This document shows, in pieces, positions 49,129-58,433 of a stretch of 64,000 nucleotides of DNA. The stretch is taken from NCBI GenBank assembly GCA_963721115.1, contig CAVRIA010000006.1, positions 62,001 to 126,000 on the forward strand, in the 5' to 3' direction. How positions within the stretch are numbered: the stretch's first letter is position 1; every line of letters starts with the position of its first letter. Position numbers and translations under genes: made by a program. The notes under the pieces were generated by a model, which was given only the letters and a program-made list of their open reading frames with translations, did no database searches and was not told the origin of the DNA. This DNA comes from CAVRIA01 sp963721115. GTDB taxonomy: Bacteria; Desulfobacterota; Binatia; HRBIN30; CADEER01.

Positions 49129-49914
49129 ATGCGACTGAAGGACAAGGTGGCGATCGTCACCGGGGGTGGCCAGGGAATCGGCAGGGCCTATGCGCTGCGC
49201 TTCGCCCGCGAGGGCGCGAAGGTGGTGATCGCGGAGGTCAACGAGGCGAACGGGAAGAAGGTGGCCGACGAAGTGAAGGCCGCGGGAGGCGAGGCGCTCT
49301 CTGTCAGGACCGACGTCAGCGACGAGGCGAGCTGCAAGGAGATGGCTCGTGCCGCACACGAGCGCTTCGGCAGCATCGACGTCCTGGTGAACAACGCGGC
49401 GATCTTCTACGGCCTGGATCGGGAGGATCAGTCGCTGGCGTACTTCAACCGCATCCTGTCGGTGAATCTGACCGGTGTGTGGTTGGCGACGCGGGCGGTC
49501 GAGCCGTTCATGAAGCGCCAGGGCAAGGGCAAGATCATCAACCAGTCGTCTACGGCGGCCTACATGGGCAACGTCGGGCTCGTCGATACGAGCGATCCGG
49601 ACAGGCCCTCTCCGCCGTTCCACTACAGCGTGGCGAAGATGGGGGTGAGCGGCCTGACCAAGTACTTCGCCGGCGCCCTCGGCGCCTGGGGGATCAACGT
49701 CAACGCCATCTGCCCGGGCGTCACCATGACGGAGGCGACCAAGACCGTCGTGCCGGAGGAGATGCTCGGCATGATCGTGATGATGACCGCGCTGAAAAAG
49801 GCCCTTCAGCCGGAGGACCTCACCGGTACGGCGGTGTTCCTCGCCTCGCCGGACAGCGACATGATGACCGGGCAGGTGCTGGTGGTCGACGCCGGCATGA
49901 TCATGCTCGGGTGA
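49129..49914 (+). CDS. Short-chain dehydrogenase/reductase
   Basis: A 261-residue classical SDR. The cofactor motif is TGGGQGIGRAYAL (about residues 11-23), NNAA follows (about 88-91), the catalytic Ser lies in NQSSTAAYMG and the Tyr-Lys pair in HYSVAKMG. A conserved end (VDAGMIMLG) is complete. Likely NAD-dependent oxidation of an alcohol or 3-hydroxyacyl compound. Start ATG 49129 has GGGAGGGGAGACC just before it. It diverges from the HDO gene and is 25 bp upstream of uspA. Confidence 0.88.
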   Translation: MRLKDKVAIVTGGGQGIGRAYALRFAREGAKVVIAEVNEANGKKVADEVKAAGGEALSVRTDVSDEASCKEMARAAHERFGSIDVLVNNAAIFYGLDREDQSLAYFNRILSVNLTGVWLATRAVEPFMKRQGKGKIINQSSTAAYMGNVGLVDTSDPDRPSPPFHYSVAKMGVSGLTKYFAGALGAWGINVNAICPGVTMTEATKTVVPEEMLGMIVMMTALKKALQPEDLTGTAVFLASPDSDMMTGQVLVVDAGMIMLG

Positions 49915-49939
49915 GCCGAGGCGGCTCGGAGAGACGCCG

Positions 49940-50395
49940 ATGCTCGAGCGGTTCAGGGCGATCCTGGTGACCACGGATTTCTCCGATCTCGGAGATCACG
50001 CCATCGGGCACGCGTTCCGACTGGCCGCCGACCACGGGGCCAAGGTGATCCTTTGTCACGTGATGGAGACGCCGGTGACTCCGGTACCTCTCTACGCGCA
50101 GTACTATCCTCCCGACCTCCTCACGCCGACGATGGAGAAGCAGATCAGGGACGAGGCGCAGCGGGCCTTGCTCGAGCGCGTCCCGGCTGGCGACGAGCTC
50201 GCGAACATTCCGCGAGACGTCGTCGTCACGCGCGGCCTGCCGTCGACCGAGATCGTCCGCGTGGCCGAGGAGTGTGGGGCCGACCTGATCGTCATCTCCA
50301 CCCACGGCCACACCGGCTTGAAACACATCGTCCTCGGCAGCGTCACGGAGAGGGTGGTACGCCACGCCCACTGTGCGGTGCTGGTCGTCCGCTAG
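49940..50395 (+). CDS. Universal stress protein UspA family
   Basis: A 151-residue single UspA domain. The ATP-binding pattern G-x2-G-x9-G-S is visible as GHTGLKHIVLGSVTERV (about residues 119-135), with the N-terminal ILVTTDFSDLGDHAIGHAF. It is likely an ATP-binding stress protein. Promoter not identified; it follows the SDR with 25 bp between and may be co-transcribed. Confidence 0.9.
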   Translation: MLERFRAILVTTDFSDLGDHAIGHAFRLAADHGAKVILCHVMETPVTPVPLYAQYYPPDLLTPTMEKQIRDEAQRALLERVPAGDELANIPRDVVVTRGLPSTEIVRVAEECGADLIVISTHGHTGLKHIVLGSVTERVVRHAHCAVLVVR

Positions 50396-50544
50396 GACAC
50401 CGGTGTAGCGTCTCCGAATTGGGTTTGCGGAGCGGCCGCTGCGAACGGGGAGGGCGAGCCGCACCGTGCAAGCCAAACGGCTCGCCGGGACGTGCCCACC
50501 GTTGTCGGATCTTCGCAAAGGCCTTTCTGAGACATTACACCGGG

Positions 50545-51357
50545 TCAGCGCTGGCAGGTGGGGCAGTAGAAGCTGCTGCGCCCGCTGAGCACGATGCGGC
50601 GGATCACGGCGCCGCAGCGCCGGCACGGCTCGCCGGCGCGGTCGTAGACCGCGTGCCGCATCTGGAAGAACCCGGCGCGCCCATTGGCGTCGCGGTAGTC
50701 GGAGATCGAGCTGCCGCCCAGCCGAACGGCCTCTTCGAGGACGAGAGGCATGGCGGCGGCGAGGCGGACGAGGTCGCTCCGCCGCAGCCGGCCGGCGCAG
50801 CGGCGCGGGCGAATTCCGGCGCGGTAGAGCATCTCGCTGGCGTAGATGTTGCCGATGCCCGCGAGCACTCGCTGATCCATGAGGAGGTTCTTGATCGGCA
50901 GGCGCCGCCGCCTCGTCAGCTCGCGTAGCTCCTCCGCCGACCACCGAACGGCGAGCGGATCGGGTCCGACGTTGCCGAGCTCGTCCAGCTCCTCGACGCG
51001 CCCCACCCGCATCAATCCGAAGCGGCGCGGGTCGTTGAAGACCATGGCGATACCCGAATCGAGACGGAGACGGACGTGGTCGTGCGACGCGAGGGGCGCC
51101 CGTTCCGGCTTGAGCTCGAGGCTGCCGCTCATTCCGAAGTGAACGAGGAGCACGTCGGCGTCGCCGACGTCGAAGAGCAGATACTTGCCGCGCCGATCGA
51201 TGCCGTCGATTCGCCTGCCTCGAAGCCGCGCCTCGAAGTCGGGTGCGAGCGGGCGGCGCAGCCGCCGCTCGCGCACCTCGACGCGAACGATGCGCGCTCC
51301 GACGGTGTGCGGCAGCAGGGAGCGACGGATGGTCTCGACCTCCGGGAGCTCGGGCAC
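50545..51357 (-). CDS. mutM: Formamidopyrimidine-DNA glycosylase
   Basis: A 270-residue DNA repair enzyme. The N-terminus MPELPEVETIRRSL gives the catalytic Pro2 and Glu3. The helix-two-turn-helix segment follows with GIGNIYASEMLYRAGI. The C-terminal zinc finger is CRRC and CPTC with 16 residues between the pairs. It removes 8-oxoguanine and cuts the strand by beta/delta elimination. It follows rsmA by 1 bp and belongs to the run rsmA-mutM on the minus strand. Confidence 0.95.
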   Translation of the reverse strand: MPELPEVETIRRSLLPHTVGARIVRVEVRERRLRRPLAPDFEARLRGRRIDGIDRRGKYLLFDVGDADVLLVHFGMSGSLELKPERAPLASHDHVRLRLDSGIAMVFNDPRRFGLMRVGRVEELDELGNVGPDPLAVRWSAEELRELTRRRRLPIKNLLMDQRVLAGIGNIYASEMLYRAGIRPRRCAGRLRRSDLVRLAAAMPLVLEEAVRLGGSSISDYRDANGRAGFFQMRHAVYDRAGEPCRRCGAVIRRIVLSGRSSFYCPTCQR

Positions 51358-51358
51358 G

Positions 51359-52259
51359 TCAGACCTCGCGTCGCGCGTCGCCGGCTCCGGCGTCGTCGAG
51401 GGCGCGCGCCAGGCGCACGAAGTCGTCGGGCGCCAGCGTTTCCGGACGTCGCCGCGGATCGACGCCCAGCGCCGCCAGCAGCTCGTGGGCGCGAGGCGTG
51501 AGCGGAGAGAGGCCGTTGCCGAGCTGCTTGCGCCGTTGCGAGAAGGTCGCCCGGACCACGCGCCGCACCGAGCTCCGCTCGGCCGCCGTCAGCGGGGCCG
51601 GGCACAGCGGATCGAGCACGACGACCGCGGAGTCGACCTTCGGCCGCGGAGTGAACGCCGCGGGAGGAACGGAGAACGCGACGCGCGCCTGCGCGGCGAG
51701 CTGTGCCATGACGGACAGCCCCCCGTACGTCTTCGACCCCGGAACCGCGCAGAGCCGGTCCGCCACCTCGCGCTGCAGCATGAGGACGAGGCGGCGAAAT
51801 AGGCCGGAGGTGTCCAGGAGCTGCATCAGGACCGGCGTCGAGACGTTGTACGGCAGATTGGCGACCGCGGTGACCGGCGCGCTCTCCGTCAGGCGCGCGC
51901 GCAGATCCATGCGCAGCACGTCTCCCTCCCACACCTCGACGTTCGGGCGATCGGCGAAGTGCTCGCGCAGCTGCGCCGCGAGGTCGCGATCGATCTCGAT
52001 CAGCACCAGTCGGCCGGCTGCCTCGGCCAGGAACCCGGTCAGAGCGCCGCGCCCGGGGCCGATCTCCAGGACGACGTCGTCTGCCTTCAGCTCGGCGAGA
52101 GCGACGATGCGCCGGGCGATGTCCGGCCGGATCAGGAAGTGCTGGGCGAACCGCTTGCGCGGTCGCGGCGTGCCGGTGCCGGCGGTCTGCGTCGGGTCTC
52201 CGCTTCGCGATCGCGCCGCGCGCAGGGGTTGCCCTCGGGGTCGGGCCGCGCCGAGTCAT
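51359..52259 (-). CDS. rsmA: 16S rRNA (adenine1518/1519-N6) dimethyltransferase, apparent frameshift
   Basis: The KsgA/RsmA motifs KRFAQHFLIRPDIARRI, VVLEIGPGRGALT and the catalytic NLPYN (VANLPYNVST) are read in one frame to the stop at 51359. That frame has no ATG, GTG or TTG between the upstream stop at 52256 and the GTG at 52006, which is inside the methyltransferase core. ATG 52259, overlapping the tsaD stop as ATGA, is in another frame. A shift between about 52160 and 52255 would repair it. The enzyme modifies two adenosines near the 3' end of 16S rRNA. Confidence 0.82.
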
Positions 52260-53266
52260 CCGGCGTCTTCGAGGTCGGCCACGGCGCTGGCGTTGAGGGT
52301 CAGGGGATCGCGCTGCCCGCGCCGCAGCCGGCGCGCGGCGGCGAGGCCGATCATCGCCGCATTGTCGGTACAGTAGCGCAGGTCGGGGATGACCAGCTCC
52401 ACGCCTTCCTCCTCCGCCGTCGCCAGAGCGCGCTGGCGCAGTCGCGAGTTGGCGGACACGCCGCCCGCGATGACGATTCGCCGCGCGGCGCAGAAGCGCG
52501 CGGCGGCGAAGGTGGTGTCGAGCAGCATGTCGACCACCGCTTCCTGAAAGCTCGCGGCGATGTCCGATGCCGCGGTGCGCTCGCGGTTCTCGCGCAGGTG
52601 CAGCCAGACCGCGGTCTTGATCCCGCTGAAGCTGAAGTCGAACGCCCGCGGGCCTCGGCCGGTCTTCAGACGCGCGCGCGGGAAGCGGATCGCCCGTGCG
52701 TCGCCGTCGCGTGCCAGCTCGTCGATCAGCCGCCCACCGGGGTAGCCGAGACCGAGGATCTTGGCGACCTTGTCGAACGCCTCGCCGGCGGCGTCGTCGC
52801 GCGTGGCACCGAGAGCTCGGTAGCGGCCGAAGTCCTCCGCCAGGTACAGGCTGGTGTGGCCGCCCGAAACCAGCAATGCCAGGTACGGAAACTCCACCCG
52901 GCGGTCGAGCTGCACGGACAGCAGATGGCCTTCGAGGTGGTTGATGCCGACGAACGGTAGAGCGCGGGCGAAGGCGATCGCCTTGGCGGCGCACAGTCCG
53001 ACGAGAAGCGAGCCGACGAGACCCGGGCCGTACGTGGCCGCGACGGCGTCGAGGTCGGAGACGGCGACTCCGGCGTCGTGCAGCGCCCGCCGGATGGTCG
53101 GGGTGATGACCCGCATGTGGGCGCGCGAAGCGAGCTCAGGGACGACGCCGCCGTACTCGTGGTGAACGCCGTCCTGCGAGGCCACGATGCTGGAGAGGAC
53201 CCGTTCATCGTCGAGCACGGCCGCGGCCGTGTCGTCGCACGAGCTCTCGATGGCGAGGATCTTCAC
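52256..53266 (-). CDS. tsaD: tRNA threonylcarbamoyladenosine transferase TsaD
   Basis: A 336-residue ASKHA-fold protein. Motifs: LAIESSCDDTAAAV at the N-terminus, the metal-binding HLEGHLLS (HxEGH, near residue 111), YPGGRLID and the CTDNAAMIGLA segment near the end. It makes the t6A base at position 37 of tRNAs with TsaB and TsaE, which are not in this window. The stop overlaps the rsmA start and the start overlaps the TPR gene's stop (ATGA). Confidence 0.95.
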   Translation of the reverse strand: MKILAIESSCDDTAAAVLDDERVLSSIVASQDGVHHEYGGVVPELASRAHMRVITPTIRRALHDAGVAVSDLDAVAATYGPGLVGSLLVGLCAAKAIAFARALPFVGINHLEGHLLSVQLDRRVEFPYLALLVSGGHTSLYLAEDFGRYRALGATRDDAAGEAFDKVAKILGLGYPGGRLIDELARDGDARAIRFPRARLKTGRGPRAFDFSFSGIKTAVWLHLRENRERTAASDIAASFQEAVVDMLLDTTFAAARFCAARRIVIAGGVSANSRLRQRALATAEEEGVELVIPDLRYCTDNAAMIGLAAARRLRRGQRDPLTLNASAVADLEDAG

Positions 53267-53958
53267 GGCATCGCCCCCGCCCCGCCGCCCACGCGGCCGA
53301 GGCCGGCCAGGGCGCTGCGGTCCTGAGGATTGGCCTGCAGGGCGCGCTGGTAGGCGTCTCGCGCGTCGGCGAAGCGGCCTGCCGCCTCATAGACCTGGCC
53401 TTGCAATGTGCAGGCCCGCGCGAGCCAGGCGGGGTCGCTGCGCGCGCTCAGCGCCGCCGCCCGGTCGGCGAAGGTGATCGCTTGGTCGTAATCTCCGCGC
53501 TGAAGATGGACCTCGCCGAGGAAGTAGTACGCGTAGGGGTTGGTGGGATCGACGGCGATGGCGCGCTCGAAGTGCTCCAGCGCCGCATCGGGGTCGCCCG
53601 ACTCGAGCTGCACCCGCCCCTCCTCGGTCAGGCGCGTCGCCGCCGCGACCTGGGGCGGTGTGCTCCGGTCGATGGTGGCGAGAGGCGACGACAGCGCTCC
53701 AAGCGGCGGCGCACCTGAGGTTCCCGGCTCCGCGGCAGGCTCCTGGCCGGCCGGCCCGGCCTCGAGCGGCTCTTCCCGCAGGGCGGAAGGGGAAGGTGGC
53801 GGCGCGACAGGGGGCGAAACCGGAGGCGGCGCGACGACCGCGGAAGGCGGCCGCAGCCCTCCGGGGTGGCGCGGCTCTCGAATGGCGCAGGCGGAGAGGA
53901 GAAGGAGCGCCGCCAGGAGCGGTCGCGAAAACCGCTCGCGCTGTGGCCGAGTGGTCAT
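53263..53958 (-). CDS. TPR-repeat lipoprotein
   Basis: A 231-residue protein with a signal sequence and lipobox LLSACA (Cys near residue 24), a long Pro/Ala-rich linker (about 28-95), then about three tetratricopeptide repeats, for example AALEHFERAIAVDPTNPYAYYFLGEV-like units. A scaffold for envelope protein contacts is probable. It lies 6 bp after the pbp gene and its stop overlaps tsaD, so the genes are co-transcribed. Partner unknown. Confidence 0.78.
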   Translation of the reverse strand: MTTRPQRERFSRPLLAALLLLSACAIREPRHPGGLRPPSAVVAPPPVSPPVAPPPSPSALREEPLEAGPAGQEPAAEPGTSGAPPLGALSSPLATIDRSTPPQVAAATRLTEEGRVQLESGDPDAALEHFERAIAVDPTNPYAYYFLGEVHLQRGDYDQAITFADRAAALSARSDPAWLARACTLQGQVYEAAGRFADARDAYQRALQANPQDRSALAGLGRVGGGAGAMP

Positions 53959-53964
53959 CCGCGC

Positions 53965-56292
53965 TCAACCGTTCGGGACGCCGTCGTATCGGCGCTCCGA
54001 AGAAGACGGGATGTCGTCCAGCGGCGCGTGCAGCGGGCAGGGCGTCGTCGGCTCTTGTCCCTTCCAAAACGCTTCATCGATCGTCTGCGGGCAACTCGGA
54101 GTCGCCAGACCTCCCGTGTACGGGTCGATGCGAACCAACGCAACACCGGCGGGCGGCTGGAAGGAAGTGGGAGGGTACCCCGCCGTGGCGTCCTTCATGA
54201 AGCGCGTCCAGATCGGGAGCGCCGCCTGCGCGCCGGTCAGGCCGAGCGCCCGGTCCTGGTCGAAGCCGACCCAGACCACGGCCACCAGATCCGGGGTGAA
54301 GCCGGCGAACCACGCGTCGCGCGACTCGTTCGTCGTCCCCGTTTTGCCGGCCGCGGGGCGGGTGAACCCGAGCGCCCGCACCCGCTCTCCCGTTCCGCGC
54401 TGGATCACGCCTTCCATCAGGTGCGTCACCAGGTAGGCGGCTTGCGGGCTCACCACGCGCGTCACCGCGACCGGATTCCTCTCGACCGGGCGGCCGTCGC
54501 GATCCACGACCTTCTTCGTCGCGCGCGCCGTGGCGCGCAACCCCTGGTCGGCGATGACGGAGTAGGCCTGCGCGATCTCGAAGGGCGAGACCTCGAGAGC
54601 GCCCAGGACCATCGACGGGTAGGGCGGCAGATCGCTCTGAATGCCCATGCGGCGCGCCAGCTCACGGATTGGCTCGATGCCGATCCGGTGCGCCAGACGA
54701 GCCGTCGCCGCGTTGAGCGAGAGCTCGAGCGCGCGGCGGACGCGTATCTTTCCCAGGTACTGATCGTGGTAGTTGGCCGGCGACCAGGTCTGCCCGTCGT
54801 AGCTCCATTCGAAGGGCTCGTCCTCGATCTCCGTGGCGGGAGTCACCGGATCGGGGGAGTCGCGAGCCTCTTCGAACGCCGCCAGGTACACGAACGGCTT
54901 GAACACCGAGCCGGGTTGGCGGTGCCCCTGGACCACCCGATTGAACTGGGTGGACGCGTAGTCGCGGCCGCCGACCATCACCTTGATCTCTCCCGTCTGC
55001 GGCTGGATGGCCACCAGGCAAGCCTGCACGCGCTGCTCGGGGGCGTCGCTCTTCAGCTTGGGGTACTGCTTCTCGAGGTCGGCAAGACCTTCGCGAACGG
55101 CTCGCTCCGCGAACTTCTGCATCTGCAGGTCGAGGCTGGTGAAGATTCCCAGCCCCTCCGAGGTCAGCACTTCGGGGGGATAGCTTCGCGCCAGCTCGTC
55201 TTTCAGGAAGTCGACGAAGTACGGCGCGGCGTTTCGGCCGCCGTGGACGGGCGCGATGCGGAGGGGTTCCGCGGCGGCGCTGGCGTATTCCTCGGCCGTG
55301 ATGTCTCCGGCGTTCAGAAGCAGGCCGAGGACCGTATTGCGCCGTTCGATGGCGCGCTCCGAGTGCTTGTACGGCGAGTAATAGTTCGGCGCCCGGATGA
55401 GCCCGGCGAGCAACGCCGCTTCCGCCAGCGACAGCTCGTTGGGCGAGCGGGCGAAGTAGAACTGCGAAGCCTCCCAGACGCCGTAGATCCCCTGCAGCCC
55501 GTTCTGGCCGAGGTAGATCTCGTTCAGGTAGTTCTCGAGAATCTGGTCCTTGCCGTACCGGCGCTCGGCGACGATGGCCATCGCGGCTTCCAGCAGCTTG
55601 CGTCGCAGCGTGCGTTCCTCGGACAGGAAGAAGTTCTTCATCAGCTGTTGGGTCAGTGTGCTCCCGCCCTGAACGATCCTTCCCTTCTCGATGTCGACCA
55701 CGAGGGCTCGCGCCATGCCGACCAGGTCGACGCCGATGTGGTCGTAGAAGCGCTGGTCCTCGGTGACCAGGACGGCCCGGATCAGGCGCCGCGGGATCTC
55801 GGCAAGGGGGACGACGCGGCGCTCTTCCCACGCGGTCTGGTACAGCCCGGTGATGACCTCCGGCTGCAGCTGCAGCGAGTAGATCTCCTGGCCGGATGTG
55901 GCGTCCACCAGCCGCATCAGCACGTCGCCTTTCATCTCGAGATCGACCAGTCGGTCGCTGACGGTCTCTCCCAGGTAGACGAAGTCGCGGAGATAGATCT
56001 CGAGCCCGGAGTCGGTGTGCCGGAAATCGCCTTTTCGCAGCGGCTTCTCGGAGACCTCCCGGTAGTTCAGGCGCCGCAGACGGTCGAAGAACCCCGCGGC
56101 CTTCAGGTCGAGGCCCGGGTAGATCAGGAACGAGTCGGAGTAGACCCGCGACGGGAACTCCCACCGGCGGCCGTTGAACTTCTCGACCACGACGGCATCG
56201 AGCACGCCGTAGTAGCGCCAGGCGACCACGGCGACCACGGAGACGACCAGGATGGCCGCGGCGAGCAGCCCTAGGAAGATCCGGCGCAACAT
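53965..56292 (-). CDS. Bifunctional penicillin-binding protein 1B-like
   Basis: A 775-residue class A PBP. N-terminal anchor (about residues 5-24), then a UB2H-like regulatory domain (about 45-110) as in PBP1B. The glycosyltransferase has EDQRFYDHIGVD (Glu about 178), GGSTLTQQLMKNFF and KDQILENYLNEIYLGQNG. The transpeptidase has SVFK (Ser about 462, Lys about 465), SLN and KTGTT. It synthesises and cross-links peptidoglycan in the periplasm. A strong hairpin with a T run ends only 3 bp before its start codon, and no ribosome site is visible. Confidence 0.92.
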   Translation of the reverse strand: MLRRIFLGLLAAAILVVSVVAVVAWRYYGVLDAVVVEKFNGRRWEFPSRVYSDSFLIYPGLDLKAAGFFDRLRRLNYREVSEKPLRKGDFRHTDSGLEIYLRDFVYLGETVSDRLVDLEMKGDVLMRLVDATSGQEIYSLQLQPEVITGLYQTAWEERRVVPLAEIPRRLIRAVLVTEDQRFYDHIGVDLVGMARALVVDIEKGRIVQGGSTLTQQLMKNFFLSEERTLRRKLLEAAMAIVAERRYGKDQILENYLNEIYLGQNGLQGIYGVWEASQFYFARSPNELSLAEAALLAGLIRAPNYYSPYKHSERAIERRNTVLGLLLNAGDITAEEYASAAAEPLRIAPVHGGRNAAPYFVDFLKDELARSYPPEVLTSEGLGIFTSLDLQMQKFAERAVREGLADLEKQYPKLKSDAPEQRVQACLVAIQPQTGEIKVMVGGRDYASTQFNRVVQGHRQPGSVFKPFVYLAAFEEARDSPDPVTPATEIEDEPFEWSYDGQTWSPANYHDQYLGKIRVRRALELSLNAATARLAHRIGIEPIRELARRMGIQSDLPPYPSMVLGALEVSPFEIAQAYSVIADQGLRATARATKKVVDRDGRPVERNPVAVTRVVSPQAAYLVTHLMEGVIQRGTGERVRALGFTRPAAGKTGTTNESRDAWFAGFTPDLVAVVWVGFDQDRALGLTGAQAALPIWTRFMKDATAGYPPTSFQPPAGVALVRIDPYTGGLATPSCPQTIDEAFWKGQEPTTPCPLHAPLDDIPSSSERRYDGVPNG

Positions 56293-56295
56293 ATG

Positions 56296-56328
56296 AAAAG
56301 GGGGACCGGGGAAGTCCCCCGGTCCCCC
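56296..56328 (-). terminator. Rho-independent terminator after htrA, abutting the PBP1B start
   Basis: On the minus strand a perfect 12-bp stem (GGGGGACCGGGG and its complement, 56300-56311 and 56317-56328) with a 5-base loop is followed by TTTT. It lies 26 bp after the htrA stop and 3 bp before the PBP1B start codon at 56292, so it could also sequester that start region as a leader hairpin. Confidence 0.8.
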
Positions 56329-56353
56329 CGGTAGCTCGGGTAGCGAGCCTCGC

Positions 56354-57905
56354 TCACTTCTCCGCCGGCTTCAATGCCAGGAAGATGGTGTTGTCGCCGC
56401 GCCGCACGAGGAAGAGGACGCTCTTCCCGCTCTCGACCTTCTTCACCGCCTTCCTGTAGTCGCCCAGGCTCTCCACCGTCTCGCGGTTGACCTCCAGGAT
56501 GACGTCGCCGCGCTGCAGCCCGGCGTCGTCGGCGGGGCTGCCCGGCTCGACTCCCGCCACCACGACCCCCTTGACGTCCGAGTCGATCCCGAGGCTCTCG
56601 GCGATCTCCGGAGTCAGCGTCTGAACGGAGAGGCCGAACTCCTCCGCCTTGCCCTCCACGGGGCCGGCCTCCTCCTCTTCCTTGAGCTCGCCGATCTCGA
56701 CGTCGACGGTCTTGGTCTTTCCTCGCCGGATCACCTTCACCTTCACCTTCTTGCCGATCGCCGTGCGGGCCACCATGAGCGGAAGCTCGGTCGACTCGTT
56801 GATCTTGTTGCCGTCGAACTCGACGATCACGTCCCCGACCTCGATGTCCGCTTTGGACGCGGGCGTGTCCGACATCACGTCGGCGACCAGAGCGCCGCGT
56901 GCCTCGTCGAGGCCGAGCGACTCGGCGATCTCCGGCGTCACGCGCTGGATGTAGACGCCCAGCCAGCCGCGTGTCACCCGCCCCTTCTCCTGTAGCTGCG
57001 GCAAGAGCTCCTTCGCCAGATTGATCGGGATGGCGAAGCCGATTCCGATGTTGCCGCCCGAGCGGCTGAAGATTGCCGAGTTGATACCGACCACCTCTCC
57101 CTTCAGGTTGACCAGGGGGCCGCCGGAGTTGCCGGGATTGATGGCGGCGTCGGTCTGGATGAAGTCGTCATAGCTGCCCTGGCCGATGAAGCGCCCCTTG
57201 GCGCTCACGATGCCGGTGGTCACGGTGTGCTCGAGCCCGAACGGATTGCCGATGGCCATGACCCACTCCCCGACCTTCAGCGCGTCCGAGTCGCCGAGGA
57301 TCGCCGGGGTGAGCTCGTCCGCCTTGTCGGCCTTGATCTTGACCACCGCAATGTCGGTCTTCGCGTCGCGCCCGACCAGCTCGGCCTTGTACTCCTTGTC
57401 GTTCGAGAGCTTGACGACGATCTCCTCGGCGTTCTCGACCACGTGATTGTTGGTCAAGATCAGGCCATCGCGATTGATGATGAACCCGGAGCCCAGGCTG
57501 CGCTGCCGAAACTGGCGCTTCGGCATCGGCCCGAAGAAGCGCTCGAACGGCTCCCAGAAGTCGTGAAACGGATCCTGCCCCGGCCCGGCCCGCCTGACCG
57601 GGCCCGCCGAACTGGTGGGGACCGATCTGCGGCGCCTCGGCGGCCGAGGTCGTGGAGATGTTGACGACCTCGGGCTGAATTCGCTCCGCCAGGTCGACGA
57701 AGTTCGGCAAAGCAGCGACTGCGCTGGGAGCTTTCGTCTCGACTTGTGGCTTGGGGGCTTCCTTTTCCGGCGGGGTTGCCTCTTCCTCTCCCCAGAAGCG
57801 GATGGCCTTGGCGGGAGCACTGTGCCCGACGGCGATGAGCAGAAAGGCGAGCAGCGCGAGCAGGCGTTGGAGGGCTCGGCTTGGGCGCAGTTGCGGGTCT
57901 ATCAT
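56354..57905 (-). CDS. HtrA/DegP-type periplasmic serine protease, apparent frameshift
   Basis: The signal peptide and first 100 residues (start 57905, LLALLAFLLIAVGHSAPAKA, then VDLAERIQPEVVNIST) are in one frame. The rest, from about 57600, is in another: GSGFIINRDGLILTNNHVVE (catalytic His), DIAVVKIKA (Asp), GNSGGPLVN (Ser), then two PDZ domains. The shift falls in a GC-rich stretch near 57590-57620. Repaired length is about 515 residues, as for DegP/MucD. It degrades or refolds misfolded periplasmic proteins. A terminator separates it from the PBP1B gene. Confidence 0.88.
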
Positions 57906-57964
57906 GACTTCTCCTTTTTTCCTTCTTCGAATGGACTCTTCTGTTGGGGCGGGCCGGGCCCGGC

Positions 57965-58405
57965 CTAGCGACTCTGGGCGCGCTCGACGTACTTGAGGCG
58001 CAGGTCGTAGAGGGCATCGTCGATCAACGTTCCTTCCGCCGAATCGAGGTTTCCCTTCGTCTTCTCGCGCAACATTCCCAGGATGTCGATGATCTGGCGG
58101 GCGGCGAAGAGATCGACGTGCGCGGAGCGGTCGACCGGGTCGGGAATTTCTCCCAGGTGGACCAGTGCCTGCGTGCTCAGGCTGATGACGAAGGTCGCGA
58201 AGTTGATCTCCGGAATCTCGCCGTGAGCGGTGTGCGTGTCTCCGCCGAGCCCGGCCGAGGTCTGCTCTTCCGGGCGCGGCGCGGCACTCTCCGCGGCAGG
58301 CGTCTCGCGGTCCTCCACGTCGGTCCGCGCCTCGCCGGTGTCGGAGAAGCGGCGGCGATCCTCGACCTTGAACGATCGCTCGCGCTCTTTGTCTTCCTCT
58401 GGCAT
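57965..58405 (-). CDS. DUF1844 family protein
   Basis: A 146-residue protein. The first 60 residues are charged and probably disordered. The second half has the DUF1844 core: INFATFVISLSTQALVHLG, IPDP, and the helix AARQIIDILGMLREKTKGNL, then YDLRLKYVE. Such proteins are found in diderms next to HtrA and HtpX-like genes; the function is unknown. It is 59 bp upstream of htrA and 28 bp downstream of htpX in the same direction. Confidence 0.82.
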   Translation of the reverse strand: MPEEDKERERSFKVEDRRRFSDTGEARTDVEDRETPAAESAAPRPEEQTSAGLGGDTHTAHGEIPEINFATFVISLSTQALVHLGEIPDPVDRSAHVDLFAARQIIDILGMLREKTKGNLDSAEGTLIDDALYDLRLKYVERAQSR

Positions 58406-58433
58406 GGGCTCGCGTGTCGGTTTCGTCCCGATC

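Noticed and set aside
51359..52006. rsmA starting at GTG 52006
   Set aside because: That would remove the SAM-binding core (EIGPGRG) and the KRFAQHFL N-terminus, which are present upstream in the same frame.
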